Positions 52,339-60,755 of a DNA stretch of 64,000 nucleotides are shown here, piece by piece. The notes beneath the pieces are model-generated. The model ran no database searches, was not told the origin of the DNA, and worked only from the letters and a program-made list of their open reading frames with translations. Origin of the DNA: Mycolicibacterium aurum (GTDB lineage Bacteria > Actinomycetota > Actinomycetes > Mycobacteriales > Mycobacteriaceae); contig LT549889.1 in assembly GCA_900078775.1 (NCBI GenBank), forward strand, positions 5,270,001 to 5,334,000, given 5' to 3'. Made by a program: the position numbers and the translations under genes. Numbering within the stretch: position 1 is the stretch's first letter; each line of letters begins with the position of its first letter.

Positions 52339-53429
52339 TGTCCTACGAGTCGAGCGCGAGTGAGGATCGCAGCGAGGTACGAGCGAGGACCGGAGCGACC
52401 GCGAGACGAGAAATTGGGCCGTGGCTGATGCCCGCCGAGGGTGCCCCGCAGGACCGGGTGTGGATGGCCTTCCCGTCCGCGGGCTATTCGCTCGGCGACA
52501 CCGAGGCCGAGCACCACGAGGCCCGCTCCTCCTGGGCGGCCGTCGCGCACGCCATCGCCGAGTTCGAACCGGTCACCCTGCTGGTCGACCCGGGGGAGGT
52601 CGACGCCGCCAAACGCTATGTCTCCCAAGCCATCGAACTGGTCGAGGTGCCGCTGAACGACGCCTGGATGCGCGATATCGGTCCCACCTTCGTGCACGCC
52701 GAGGATGGGTCGGTGGCCGCGGTGGACTGGGTGTTCAACGGCTGGGGTGGCCAGGACTGGGCGCGTTGGGATCGTGATGCGAAGGTCGGTGCCCTGGTCG
52801 CCGAGATCGCCGGGGTGCCGGTGGTGTCGTCACCACTTGTCAATGAGGGCGGCGGAATTCAGGTCGACGGACGTGGCACCGTGCTGGTCACCGAGACCGT
52901 GCAACTCGACCCGGGCCGCAATCCGGGACTCGGCAAGGCCGAGGTGGAGGACGAGCTGCGCCGCACCATCGGGGCGAGCGAGGTGGTGTGGCTGCCGCGC
53001 GGGCTGACCCGCGACTCACAGCGCTTCGGCACCCGCGGGCACGTCGACATCGTCGCCGCGTTCACCGCGCCGGGTCGGCTGCTGCTGCACACCCAGACCG
53101 CCCAGGAACACCCGGACACCCTGGTGTGCAAGGAAATTCGGGAGTCACTCGGTGGCCGATTCGAGATCGTCGAGATGCCGGCACCGGACACGATCACCGA
53201 CGACGAGGGGTACGTCGACTACAGCTACATCAACCATCTGGTGGTCAACGGCGGCGTCATCGCCTGCGCCTTCGGGGACCCGCGGGACGCCGATGCCGCC
53301 GCGATCCTGGCCGAACAGTACCCGGGCCGCACCGTGATCTCGGTGGATGCCCGGGCACTGTTCGCGCGCGGCGGCGGGATTCACTGCATCACGCAGCACC
53401 AGCCCTCGGCGCAGATCAGACCAGCGTGA
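52338..53429 (+). CDS. aguA: Agmatine deiminase
   Basis: The 363-aa enzyme hydrolyses agmatine to N-carbamoylputrescine. Conserved blocks are WMAFPSAGYSLG, NDAWMRDIGPTFV, FNGWGGQDW, GHVDIVAAF and the catalytic Cys350 in GGGIHCITQHQP. The first 30 codons (SYESSASEDRSEVRARTGAT) look foreign. They are encoded by GAGCGAG-type repeat DNA (about 52348-52408), and the domain proper begins at GPWLMPAEGAPQDRVW. The ATG at 52338 overlaps the aguB stop. An internal start is possible but none with a clear RBS is seen. Confidence 0.88.
   Translation: MSYESSASEDRSEVRARTGATARREIGPWLMPAEGAPQDRVWMAFPSAGYSLGDTEAEHHEARSSWAAVAHAIAEFEPVTLLVDPGEVDAAKRYVSQAIELVEVPLNDAWMRDIGPTFVHAEDGSVAAVDWVFNGWGGQDWARWDRDAKVGALVAEIAGVPVVSSPLVNEGGGIQVDGRGTVLVTETVQLDPGRNPGLGKAEVEDELRRTIGASEVVWLPRGLTRDSQRFGTRGHVDIVAAFTAPGRLLLHTQTAQEHPDTLVCKEIRESLGGRFEIVEMPAPDTITDDEGYVDYSYINHLVVNGGVIACAFGDPRDADAAAILAEQYPGRTVISVDARALFARGGGIHCITQHQPSAQIRPA
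52344..52410 (+). repeat. GAGCGAG-type short repeat at the aguA 5' end
   Basis: The text GAGCGCGAGTGAGGATCGCAG and the following CGAGGTACGAGCGAGGAC is made of GAGCG/CGAGC blocks like the short dispersed repeats at 33914, 38697 and 46858. It encodes the extra N-terminal segment of the deiminase, suggesting a repeat insertion between the coupled aguB and aguA genes. Confidence 0.5.
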
Positions 53430-53820
53430 CGGTCACCGGGATGTTGCCGCGGGTGGCCTTCGAGTAGGGGCAGACCTGATGGGCTCCGTCGATGATCGCC
53501 TGGGCGGTCTCGCGGTCGACGTCGGGAATGGTCACGTTCAACCGGGCCTCCAGGGAGAAGCCACCGTCGCTGCTGACCAGGTCGACCTCGGCGTCGACGG
53601 CGGTCTCGGCGGGCAGCTTGACCTTGTGCTGGCCGGCGATCAGGCCCATCGCGCTCAGGTAGCAGGCCGACCAGCCGGCAGCGAACAGCTGCTCGGGGTT
53701 GGTGCCGTCACCGGTGCCCCCGGGCGGGGTCAGCTGGATGTCCAGCTTGCCGTCCGAGCTGTAGGACTCACCCTGGCGGCCGCCGGTGGTGTGGGTCTGC
53801 GCGGTGTACTGAACGGTCAT
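53416..53820 (-). CDS. ohr: Organic hydroperoxide resistance protein
   Basis: The 134-aa OsmC/Ohr enzyme reduces organic and fatty-acid hydroperoxides. The two catalytic Cys residues are visible in FAAGWSACYLSAMG and HQVCPYSKATRGNI. The first 14 bases of its 3' end overlap the end of aguA in antiparallel fashion. It is divergent from the MarR-type regulator gene, the usual ohr-ohrR arrangement. Start: ATG 53820. Confidence 0.9.
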   Translation of the reverse strand: MTVQYTAQTHTTGGRQGESYSSDGKLDIQLTPPGGTGDGTNPEQLFAAGWSACYLSAMGLIAGQHKVKLPAETAVDAEVDLVSSDGGFSLEARLNVTIPDVDRETAQAIIDGAHQVCPYSKATRGNIPVTVTLV

Positions 53821-53917
53821 CGTGTGCTCCTCGTCTGGGATCGGCCCGGGTGTCGGACGCGATTGCCTGATAGAACTCGGCCCGACATTGATTCATTCCC
53901 GATTGGATCGTGCGCGC

Positions 53918-53923
53918 TATAAT
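53918..53923 (+). promoter_or_regulatory. ohrR -10 element, leaderless transcript predicted
   Basis: A perfect TATAAT lies six bases before the ATG at 53930, so transcription should begin at or next to the start codon, giving a leaderless mRNA. No Shine-Dalgarno is present, in agreement. Confidence 0.65.
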
Positions 53924-53929
53924 TTCGTC

Positions 53930-54382
53930 ATGAGGCCCAGTCCGCCCCCGCTGTCCGACTTCCTGTGCTTCGCCGTGTACTCGGCCAACCTCGCCTACGG
54001 CAAGGCCTACAAGACGATCCTGGACAAGCTCGGCATCACCTATACCCAGTACCTGGTGATCGTGGCGCTGTGGGAGCAGGACAACCAGACCGTCAGCGGG
54101 CTCGGCGAGAAGCTGTTCCTGGAATCGAACACCCTGACCCCGATCCTCAAACGCCTGGAGGCCATGGGGTATCTGACCCGGCGACGCTCCACCGAGGACG
54201 AACGCCAGGTGGTGGTGACCCTGACCGAGGCCGGCCGGGCCCTGCGTGAGCAGGGCGTGGAGATGGACCTGGTGGCCGCCACCGGGTTGACGACCGAGGA
54301 GTTCGAGGTGTTGCAGCGCGGCCTGGTGAAGCTGCGCGGAAATCTGCGCGCGCACGTGCAGGAAAGCCCGCGCGATACCTGA
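53930..54382 (+). CDS. ohrR: OhrR-type MarR-family peroxide-sensing repressor
   Basis: The 150-aa winged-helix repressor carries the N-terminal redox Cys in LSDFLCFAVYSAN, the recognition region SGLGEKLFLESNTLTPILKRLEAMGYLTRR and the wing RRSTEDERQVVVTLT. Oxidation of the Cys by organic peroxides should release it from the ohr-ohrR intergenic DNA. Start: ATG 53930 (the longer upstream frame is not conserved); a leaderless message is predicted from TATAAT at 53918. Confidence 0.88.
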   Translation: MRPSPPPLSDFLCFAVYSANLAYGKAYKTILDKLGITYTQYLVIVALWEQDNQTVSGLGEKLFLESNTLTPILKRLEAMGYLTRRRSTEDERQVVVTLTEAGRALREQGVEMDLVAATGLTTEEFEVLQRGLVKLRGNLRAHVQESPRDT

Positions 54383-54403
54383 TGCGGCGGCATACTCACT
54401 GCG

Positions 54404-55980
54404 GTGACCGATACTGACGTCCTGATCGCGGGTGCCGGGCCGATCGGTCTGACCGCCGCCATCGAACTCGCCCGCCGCGGCGTCGCGGTCCGCATCGTCG
54501 ATCCGCTGCTGGAACCCCCGCTGTACGCCAAAGCCGTTGGAGTGCAGCCCCGTACCCTCGAAGTCTTCGAGCGAATCGGTGTGCTGCGACCGATCCTGGA
54601 TGCAGCGGTGCCGTTCCGCGGTCAACTCGTCTACGTCAACGGCGAGAAGGTCGCTCAGCTCGAGTTGGCGCTGCCCGCGGATGTGCCCTTCGGGTTCATC
54701 GGGCTGCCGCAGTACGCCACCGAAGCCGTGCTGCGCGCGGAGTTGGCCACCCGCAATGTGTCGATCGAGCGCGGGGTGCGGCTCAGTGCCTTCGAGCAGG
54801 ACGCCGACGGCGTGACCGCCACGCTCAGCACTCTGGACGGCAGCGAACAGGCGGTGCGGGCGCGGTACCTGATCGGCGCCGACGGTGCGCATTCGATCGT
54901 GCGCAAGACCCTCGGGCTGACCTTCGAGGGTGCGGCCTTCGCCGAGCAGTACATGCTCGGCGATGTCGAGGTCGACTGGTCGCTGCCGCACGACTACAAC
55001 GTCCGGGCGATGCATCAGATCGACGGCGAGACAGATGACCTGCTGGTGTGCATCCCGCTGCCGGGCCGGGGACGCTACCGGATGTCCATGCTGGTGCCCG
55101 ACGAGCTGCGCGCGGACGCCGGTGGCGATGTGCAGCATGGCTTTTCCGAGGGACGCAAGCCCGAGCTGCAGCACATCCAGGCGGTACTGGACCGGCTGTC
55201 CCCGGAGCCGACGGTCGCGCGCAACCTGCGCTGGTCCTCGGTGTTCCGGATCAGCCACCGCATCGTCGACGCGTACGGCCGAGGCCGGGTCTTCGTCGCC
55301 GGCGACGCCGCGCACATCCACCCGCCCACCGGGGCACAGGGAATGAACACCGGCATCCAGGACGCCTACAACCTGGCCTGGAAGCTGGCGCTGGCGGTCA
55401 CCGGCGATGCCGCCGACGGTCTGCTGGGCAGCTACGACGCCGAACGTCGTCCGGTCGGTGAAGAGGTGGTGGGGCGCACCGTGCGCAGCGCTCGCCAGGG
55501 CATCGGTGCCGACTCCGACGACCCGGCCTTCGTGATCCGCCGCGAGGCGCAGCTGCTGATCGACTATGCGGGCAGCCCGATCGTCGCCGACGGGGCCGGG
55601 GCCGCGCCCCGGACGCCCGCGGGTTGGTGCGGCCGGCCGTCGCCGATCCGGTGCGGCTGTACACGCTGCTGGCCGGCACGCGGCACACCCTGCTGCTGTA
55701 CGCCGATGCCACAACGGGTTTCGAAGCCCTAGAGGCGGTGGCCGTATCGGCGATCGAGGCCGCGCACGGACTGCTCGATGTCTACGTCGTCGCTCACGCC
55801 GACGCCGCGGTGGATGCCACCGTGCTGCCTCTGGTGCGCGACACCGATGGGGACTTCGCCAAGGCCTACGGCGTCGACGGCGCGGCGGCGTTCGTGGTCC
55901 GTCCGGATGGGCACCTCGGCTACGTGGGTGCCGCCGAGTCGGCGGCCCTGGTGGCGCATCTGCAGCGGACGTTCCGCTAG
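54404..55980 (+). pseudogene. FAD-dependent aromatic monooxygenase, frameshifted near 55607
   Basis: The gene encodes a phenol-hydroxylase/MhpA-like FAD monooxygenase. The first frame (GTG 54404) has the GAGPIGLTAAIELARRG FAD motif, RYLIGADGAHSIVRK and GRVFVAGDAAHIHPPTGAQGMN. The C-terminal thioredoxin-like domain (RLYTLLAGTRHTLLLYADA, AFVVRPDGHLGYVG) lies in the next frame. The frames meet at about 55600-55615 in a GC-rich run (GCGCCCCGGACG), where one extra base would restore a 525-aa protein. The catalytic half remains whole; only the C-terminal domain is separated. It could be a real lesion or an assembly error. Confidence 0.75.
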
Positions 55981-57002
55981 GGCACCAACATCACCTTCAG
56001 GTGATCTCCGGCCCGGGACATCGCGGCGTCGTATCCGGCGGCGGCCTCGTCCAACGGCAGTGTGGTGCTGAAGATCCCGCCCACGTCGAGTCGTCCGGAC
56101 TGCAGCAGCGGGACCAGTTCCGGCCAGGTCTGCTGCACCGGGGCGGTGGTCAGCCGGATGGTCAGGCTGCGGATCAGGCAGGCCAGCGCGGGCAGCGGGT
56201 AGGGCTGCAGGTCGTGCACCCCCACGATCGAGACGGTGCCGCCGGTGCGCACGGTCTCCAGTGCATCGTTGATGGAGGCGTCGGTGCCGACGGCGTCGAT
56301 CACCGAATCGACACCGCGCCCGCCGGTGGCCTCCCGGATCGTGCCGGCACCGGCTGGTTTCACCGGTACCGCACCGGCCCGCTGAGCGCGGTCTCGGCGT
56401 GCGGGTACGGGGTCCACGGCGTACACCGTTGCCGCGCCGAGGGTCAGCGCACTGCGCAGCGCGCACATGCCGACCGCGCCGAGGCCGATCACCGCGACCG
56501 AACCGCCGAGCGGGATGTCGGCGCGTTTGGCCGCCGCCCACCCGGTGGCCAGATTGTCGGTCAGCAGCAGTGCCTGGTCGGTACTGATGCCCTCGGGTAT
56601 CCGCAGCAGCTGGAAGTCCGCGGCCGGCACCGCCAGCAGTTCGGACTGCGCGCCGCCCAGGGCGCCGGACCCGAAGATCTGCGGGCCGTGCACACAGCGG
56701 ATCGGATCGCGGGTGGCGCAGCCGGCGCAGTGCCCGCAGCCCGCCACCGAGGAGACCAGTACTCGATCACCGGTCTTGAATCCGTGGACTTCTGAACCGG
56801 TTTCGACGACGGTGCCGATGGCTTCGTGGCCGAGGGCGACCGGCTCGAAGATCGGGTAGTGGCCCTCCAGGAAGTGCAGGTCGGATCCGCAGATGGCGGT
56901 GGCCTCGACCTGGATGACGGCGCCGTCCGGGCCGGGCAGTTGGGCGTCCGGACGCATCTGCACATCGACAATCCCGCTCGCGTCGACCATCACTGAACGC
57001 AT
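55977..57002 (-). CDS. Zinc-dependent alcohol dehydrogenase
   Basis: The 341-aa MDR enzyme has catalytic zinc ligands in TAICGSDLHFLEGHYP and ALGHEAIG. The four structural-zinc Cys are in GCGHCAGCATRDPIRC, and the Rossmann motif is IGLGAVGMCALRSA. It is expected to oxidise an alcohol with NAD(P). ATG 57002 is preferred because the RBS GGGAGGA lies eight bases upstream; ATG 57008 overlaps the monooxygenase stop (ATGA). It is downstream of, and coupled to, the Baeyer-Villiger-type gene, a pairing seen in ketone/alcohol degradation. Confidence 0.86.
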   Translation of the reverse strand: MRSVMVDASGIVDVQMRPDAQLPGPDGAVIQVEATAICGSDLHFLEGHYPIFEPVALGHEAIGTVVETGSEVHGFKTGDRVLVSSVAGCGHCAGCATRDPIRCVHGPQIFGSGALGGAQSELLAVPAADFQLLRIPEGISTDQALLLTDNLATGWAAAKRADIPLGGSVAVIGLGAVGMCALRSALTLGAATVYAVDPVPARRDRAQRAGAVPVKPAGAGTIREATGGRGVDSVIDAVGTDASINDALETVRTGGTVSIVGVHDLQPYPLPALACLIRSLTIRLTTAPVQQTWPELVPLLQSGRLDVGGIFSTTLPLDEAAAGYDAAMSRAGDHLKVMLVP

Positions 57003-57004
57003 GC

Positions 57005-58909
57005 TCATTCCTCCCGGAAGTCCGACCAGATGGGTTCGCGGACGGCGGCGTGGTAGGCGCTGAGTCGCCACGGGCTGACGGTGTGGATCTCGCCGTCGGC
57101 GTTCTTGAAGTAGGAGTGTTTGATCGACGGGTGGGCCCAGACCGTCTTGCGGATCCCGTCCTGGGAGCGCCGATGCCATTGGGCGGTCGGCTCGGGCAGC
57201 GGCTCGATGCTGCGCCGTTTCTCGGTGATGATCCGCTCCAGGCACTGGTCGATGTAGCGCATCTGCAGCTCGGAGTTCAGGATCAGGCTGCCGCCGTGGG
57301 CGAGGTGCGCGCCCGGGCCGTAGGTCATGAACAGGTTGGGGAAGCCCGGCACCATGATGCTGCGGTAGGCATAGGGCCGGTCACCCCACAGCTGGTGCAG
57401 ATCGAGGCCGTCGCGGCCGGTGATCCGGATCGGGGCGAGCACCTCGGTGGCGCGGAAACCGGTGGCGTACACGATGACATCGGCCTCGTAGCTGGTTCCG
57501 TCGGCGGTGACGATGCCGCCGGGGGTGAGGCGGTCGATCGGGGTGCGCACCAAATCGACGTTGTCGCGTTTGAGGGTGGCCAGCCAGCTGCCGTTGTCCT
57601 GCAGGGTGCGCTTGCCGGTGGCCGGGTAGTCGGGCAGCACCCTGGCCAGCAGCTCGGGATCGTCACCGACTCCGGTGGTGATCCAGTCGGTGAACATGAT
57701 CCGGGCGATCGCGTTCATCTCGGACACCGCGTTGGCTTGGTCGGGGTAGTCGGGGTCGACCAGTGCGGCGTCCAGACCCTTGTCGGCGCCGGGCCACATC
57801 AGCAGGAAGCGGTACCAGCGCCCGTAATACGGGAGGTGCTCCATGGCCCAGCGGACGCCGTCGGCGACCGGCTCGTGGTACATCGGGTTGGGGAACATCC
57901 ACTGCGCAGTCCGCTGAAACACGGTGAGGTGCCGTACTTTATCGGCGATGGCCGGGGCGATCTGGAAGCCGCTGGCGCCGGCGCCGATCAGGGCCACCCG
58001 CTTACCGGTGACGTCGACGTCGTGATCCCAGGCCGCGGAATGAAACGCCGGTCCGGTGAAGGTGTCCGCACCGGGGAACTCGGGCAGGTGCGGCCGGTTC
58101 AGTTGGCCGACGGCGGTGATGACGGCGTGCGCGGTCAGCACCTCGGCGCCGGTGTCGACCCGCCAGACCGATGCTTCCTCATCCCAGGCCAGCGAGCAAA
58201 CCTCGGTGTCGAACCGGATGTGCGGGTGCAGGTCGTGGCGGTCGACCACGTCGGCGAAGTAGCGGCGCAGTTCGTGCTGCTCGGCGAAGAAGTGTTCCCA
58301 GTGGTTGCTGGGTTCGAAACTGTAGCAGTAGAAGTGGTTGGCGATGTCCACCCGGGCGCCGGGATAGCTGTTCTCCCACCAGGTTCCGCCCGGGCCGGTG
58401 TTCTTCTCCAGGATGGTGAACCCGATCCCGGCCTGCTTGAGCCGGATTCCGGCCAGTACCCCGGATTCCCCGCAGCCGCTCACCACGACGTGGAAGTCGC
58501 CGGCGTCCGGCACGGTGCGGGGCCGGCGCGGGTCGACGCCGCGCAGGTCGAGTTCCTCCAGCACCAGTGGCAGATTGTCCGCGCCCACGTGCTCACAGGC
58601 CGCCCAATCCAGCATCTCCTGGACCAGGTCATCGGGCAGCGGTTCGGGTACCGGACAGCCGGCGTCACGGTAGCCGGCGATGACCGGCAGTGCCTCGGCG
58701 CGGGCCCGGGCCTTGTCCTCCTCGGACATGAAGCCCTGCACCTCGTTGAGGAACAGCCCGGCCTGCTTGAAATCCCGGATCCACCGCGGATCGCCGGTGA
58801 TGTGAACGAGCGAGAGCAACAGCGTCGGGATGCTGACCTGCTCCAGGGCGGCGACGATATCGGCATCGGCGGTGTCGAATCGCTGTCCGGCGTGGAAGCT
58901 CCGCGTCAC
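57005..58909 (-). CDS. Baeyer-Villiger-type flavin monooxygenase
   Basis: The 634-aa enzyme has an N-terminal extension of about 130 residues, a FAD motif (VVSGCGESGVLAGIRLKQAG), GPGGTWWENSYPGARVD, the BVMO fingerprint FTGPAFHSAAWDHD and the NADP motif VALIGAGASGFQIA. It should insert oxygen next to a ketone to form an ester or lactone. The substrate is not known; the adjoining alcohol dehydrogenase may supply or use its substrate. The start is GTG 58909. A 7-bp inverted repeat lies just upstream (58918-58936) and may be a repressor site. Confidence 0.87.
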   Translation of the reverse strand: MTRSFHAGQRFDTADADIVAALEQVSIPTLLLSLVHITGDPRWIRDFKQAGLFLNEVQGFMSEEDKARARAEALPVIAGYRDAGCPVPEPLPDDLVQEMLDWAACEHVGADNLPLVLEELDLRGVDPRRPRTVPDAGDFHVVVSGCGESGVLAGIRLKQAGIGFTILEKNTGPGGTWWENSYPGARVDIANHFYCYSFEPSNHWEHFFAEQHELRRYFADVVDRHDLHPHIRFDTEVCSLAWDEEASVWRVDTGAEVLTAHAVITAVGQLNRPHLPEFPGADTFTGPAFHSAAWDHDVDVTGKRVALIGAGASGFQIAPAIADKVRHLTVFQRTAQWMFPNPMYHEPVADGVRWAMEHLPYYGRWYRFLLMWPGADKGLDAALVDPDYPDQANAVSEMNAIARIMFTDWITTGVGDDPELLARVLPDYPATGKRTLQDNGSWLATLKRDNVDLVRTPIDRLTPGGIVTADGTSYEADVIVYATGFRATEVLAPIRITGRDGLDLHQLWGDRPYAYRSIMVPGFPNLFMTYGPGAHLAHGGSLILNSELQMRYIDQCLERIITEKRRSIEPLPEPTAQWHRRSQDGIRKTVWAHPSIKHSYFKNADGEIHTVSPWRLSAYHAAVREPIWSDFREE

Positions 58910-58917
58910 GGGTAGTT

Positions 58918-58936
58918 ACGCTACTGCGCGTAGCGT
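58918..58936. promoter_or_regulatory. Inverted repeat upstream of the monooxygenase gene
   Basis: ACGCTAC (58918-58924) and GTAGCGT (58930-58936) are perfect 7-bp arms around TGCGC, eight bases before the GTG start. The size is typical of a TetR-family operator; the cognate regulator is not in the window. Confidence 0.5.
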
Positions 58937-59007
58937 TAAGGGGCAAGGGTGGAATGTTCACAGCTGCTGTTGCTGTTGCTGCTGCTGTGCCGCGACGCTC
59001 TACCGTT

Positions 59008-59036
59008 TGTGCCACGCAGTGCTACCATGTGGCACA
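59008..59036. promoter_or_regulatory. Toxin-antitoxin operator and leaderless promoter
   Basis: TGTGCCAC (59008-59015) and GTGGCACA (59029-59036) form perfect 8-bp arms around 13 bases. A TANNNT -10 element (TACCAT, 59023-59028) lies in the spacer, placing transcription at the ATG 59036. Antitoxin binding here would block its own promoter. Confidence 0.65.
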
Positions 59037-59305
59037 TGGATGCCGCGCGCGAGGTCAACCAGCGGGATCTGCGTCTGCGATCCAAGGAGATCATGGACGC
59101 TGTCGAACGTGGTGACTCATTCACTGTCACCCGGGACGGGCGTCCGATCGGCGAGCTTGTGCCGTTGCGGAGGAGAAAGCGATACCTTACCCGCGCCGAA
59201 TTCGCGCGAGGATCGCAGTTGACACCATTGGTTGACATCACCGCGTTTCGGGCCGACCAGGACGCGGCCTTCGATGAGGCCCTGAGCGACCCGTATGCCC
59301 GCTGA
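59036..59305 (+). CDS. Phd/YefM-type antitoxin
   Basis: The 89-aa antitoxin has the Phd/YefM DNA-binding fold: REVNQRDLRLRSKEIMDAVERGDS followed by FTVTRDGRPIGELVPLRRR, then an acidic C-terminal toxin-binding tail. It neutralises the downstream VapC and likely represses the operon through the palindrome over its promoter. I chose ATG 59036; an in-frame ATG at 59027 lies within the operator. The 3' end overlaps the toxin start by 11 bases. Confidence 0.83.
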   Translation: MDAAREVNQRDLRLRSKEIMDAVERGDSFTVTRDGRPIGELVPLRRRKRYLTRAEFARGSQLTPLVDITAFRADQDAAFDEALSDPYAR

Positions 59306-59729
59306 GATCACGCGCGGATTGCTGGACACAAACATCCTGATCCTGCGTCATCGGATCGATCCCAACGATCTGCCCGAAGAGATGGCGATAAGCGCGATCA
59401 CTTTGGCAGAGCTCTCGGCCGGAGTCCACCTGGTCGAGGGCGACAGGGCAGAGGCCGTCGACGAGCGGGCCCGCCGCTCAGGTGTATTGCAACGTACTGA
59501 GAGTGAATTCGACCCAATTCCCTTCGAGGCGGAGGCTGCCCGGGCCTTCGGGCGCATCAGCGCTGCCGTCGTGGCACTCGGGCGGACTCCTCGCCGCCGG
59601 ATCGCTGACCTGATGATCGCATCCACTGCTGCCGCGGCCAGGCTACCGCTATATACCACCAACCCGGATGATTTCGCGGGGCTGGACGGCATCATTCGGG
59701 TGGTTCCGGTGCGGCGCCCTCAGGCTTAG
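59295..59729 (+). CDS. vapC: VapC-type PIN-domain toxin
   Basis: The 144-aa PIN ribonuclease has the acidic residues Asp11 (GLLDTNILIL), Glu39 (TLAELSAGV) and Asp105 (RRIADLMIAS), and the closing TTNPDDF at 121-127. It is expected to cleave tRNA or rRNA when freed from the antitoxin. The start ATG 59295 overlaps the antitoxin stop codon region, giving coupled translation. It resembles mycobacterial VapC proteins in length. Confidence 0.88.
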   Translation: MPAEITRGLLDTNILILRHRIDPNDLPEEMAISAITLAELSAGVHLVEGDRAEAVDERARRSGVLQRTESEFDPIPFEAEAARAFGRISAAVVALGRTPRRRIADLMIASTAAAARLPLYTTNPDDFAGLDGIIRVVPVRRPQA

Positions 59730-59757
59730 TTTGACGCAACTGCGCCGCGTCGCCGAA

Positions 59758-60158
59758 CTAGCTCTCGGCGATCTTGGCCACCGCATCGTTGAGCCGATCG
59801 CGTTCGGCAGCAACGGATTCAGCGGCCACCTCGGTGGCGTTGCGTAGGGCCTCGTGGAGCAGTTCCTCGACCGTGTGGGTACCCAGCCGCAGCACGCCGT
59901 CGGCGAACTAGACATCCACCGGTCGTTGATGCCCTTCCAGCGTGTCCTCGTCCTTGTGCGATTCCTCAGAGGCCGCTGCCTTGACTGGTCGTACGTACCG
60001 CGGTCCTGCACCACCGTATCGTTCCGACTTTCGCCACTTGGATGGCAGAAACGCTCAGCCATCTCCGTGGCAATCTTGAAACAGCACAGGTAGAAGCGGT
60101 GCCGTTCGCCATCCAGTTTGGCCATCGACAACAGCACCCCTACCACCGGCGGCACCAT
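59758..60158 (-). pseudogene. Decayed gene, family unknown (one frameshift, one in-frame stop)
   Basis: On the minus strand an ORF opens at ATG 60158 or 60125 (MAKLDGERHRFYLCCFKIAT). After about 60054 the coherent reading moves to the next frame (LPSKWRKSERYGGAGPRYV, then HKDEDTLEGHQRPVDV). It meets a TAG at about 59911 and continues FADGVLRLGTHTVEELLHEA to a stop at 59758. The total is one base off a multiple of three, consistent with a single indel. The protein would be about 132 aa and hydrophilic. I do not recognise it. It follows the toxin-antitoxin pair and marks a decayed segment. Confidence 0.5.
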
Positions 60159-60213
60159 CAAGACCTTCTTTGTTTGTCGTTCGCGACACGGCTGTCTGCG
60201 TACGGACCGACGG

Positions 60214-60552
60214 CTACTCCGCCTCGGTCAGTCGGCTCGGGGCGGCCAGCCGCCAAGAGTCGAGAAGAATGTCGCGTAACTCCTCGGAATCGTCGAGTGC
60301 AATCAACCGGACGCGTACCCAGGCCGACGGTGCCTCGTGCGGCGGCACCCAGAACTTTTCGGGTTCGGCGGCGATCAGTTCCTCGCGGTCGAACCGGGGA
60401 CATCGCACGGCGAACGAGGTCTCGTCATCAGGCACCGTCACGAACATCTTGCCGGCCACATCGAAGGTTGGATGCCCCCAGCGTTCCTTTTCGCGGGTCT
60501 CGGGAAAGGACAACGCGATCCGGCGCACATCGTCGCAATCGAGCACGATCAC
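60214..60552 (-). CDS. YjbR/MmcQ-family protein
   Basis: The 112-aa protein is a YjbR/MmcQ fold of the CyaY-like type: DDVRRIALSFPETREKERW, HPTFDVAGKMFVTVP, FRCP-like AVRCPRFDREELIAAEP and WVRVRL. Members are often annotated DNA-binding; the function is uncertain. The GTG start at 60552 (VIVLDCDDV) is preferred; a GTG at 60546 is also in frame. The 203 bases upstream to yaeQ show nothing recognisable. Confidence 0.75.
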   Translation of the reverse strand: MIVLDCDDVRRIALSFPETREKERWGHPTFDVAGKMFVTVPDDETSFAVRCPRFDREELIAAEPEKFWVPPHEAPSAWVRVRLIALDDSEELRDILLDSWRLAAPSRLTEAE

Positions 60553-60755
60553 CAGACTACGGTGACGCCGAATGCACGCCGATGATCCGGCCCGGTCGGA
60601 ACACATCAAAATCCGATGGTCGAGCAACTGCCGGACAAGAAGCACCGAACAGCGTGAACACCCTGCAGCGAAGCCAACAAATGCCGCTGCCTCTACTGGT
60701 GGCGCTGTTTCGCAGCTGCTCCCGCCGACGCGCAGCCACCTCCGACGCTGGTCGT

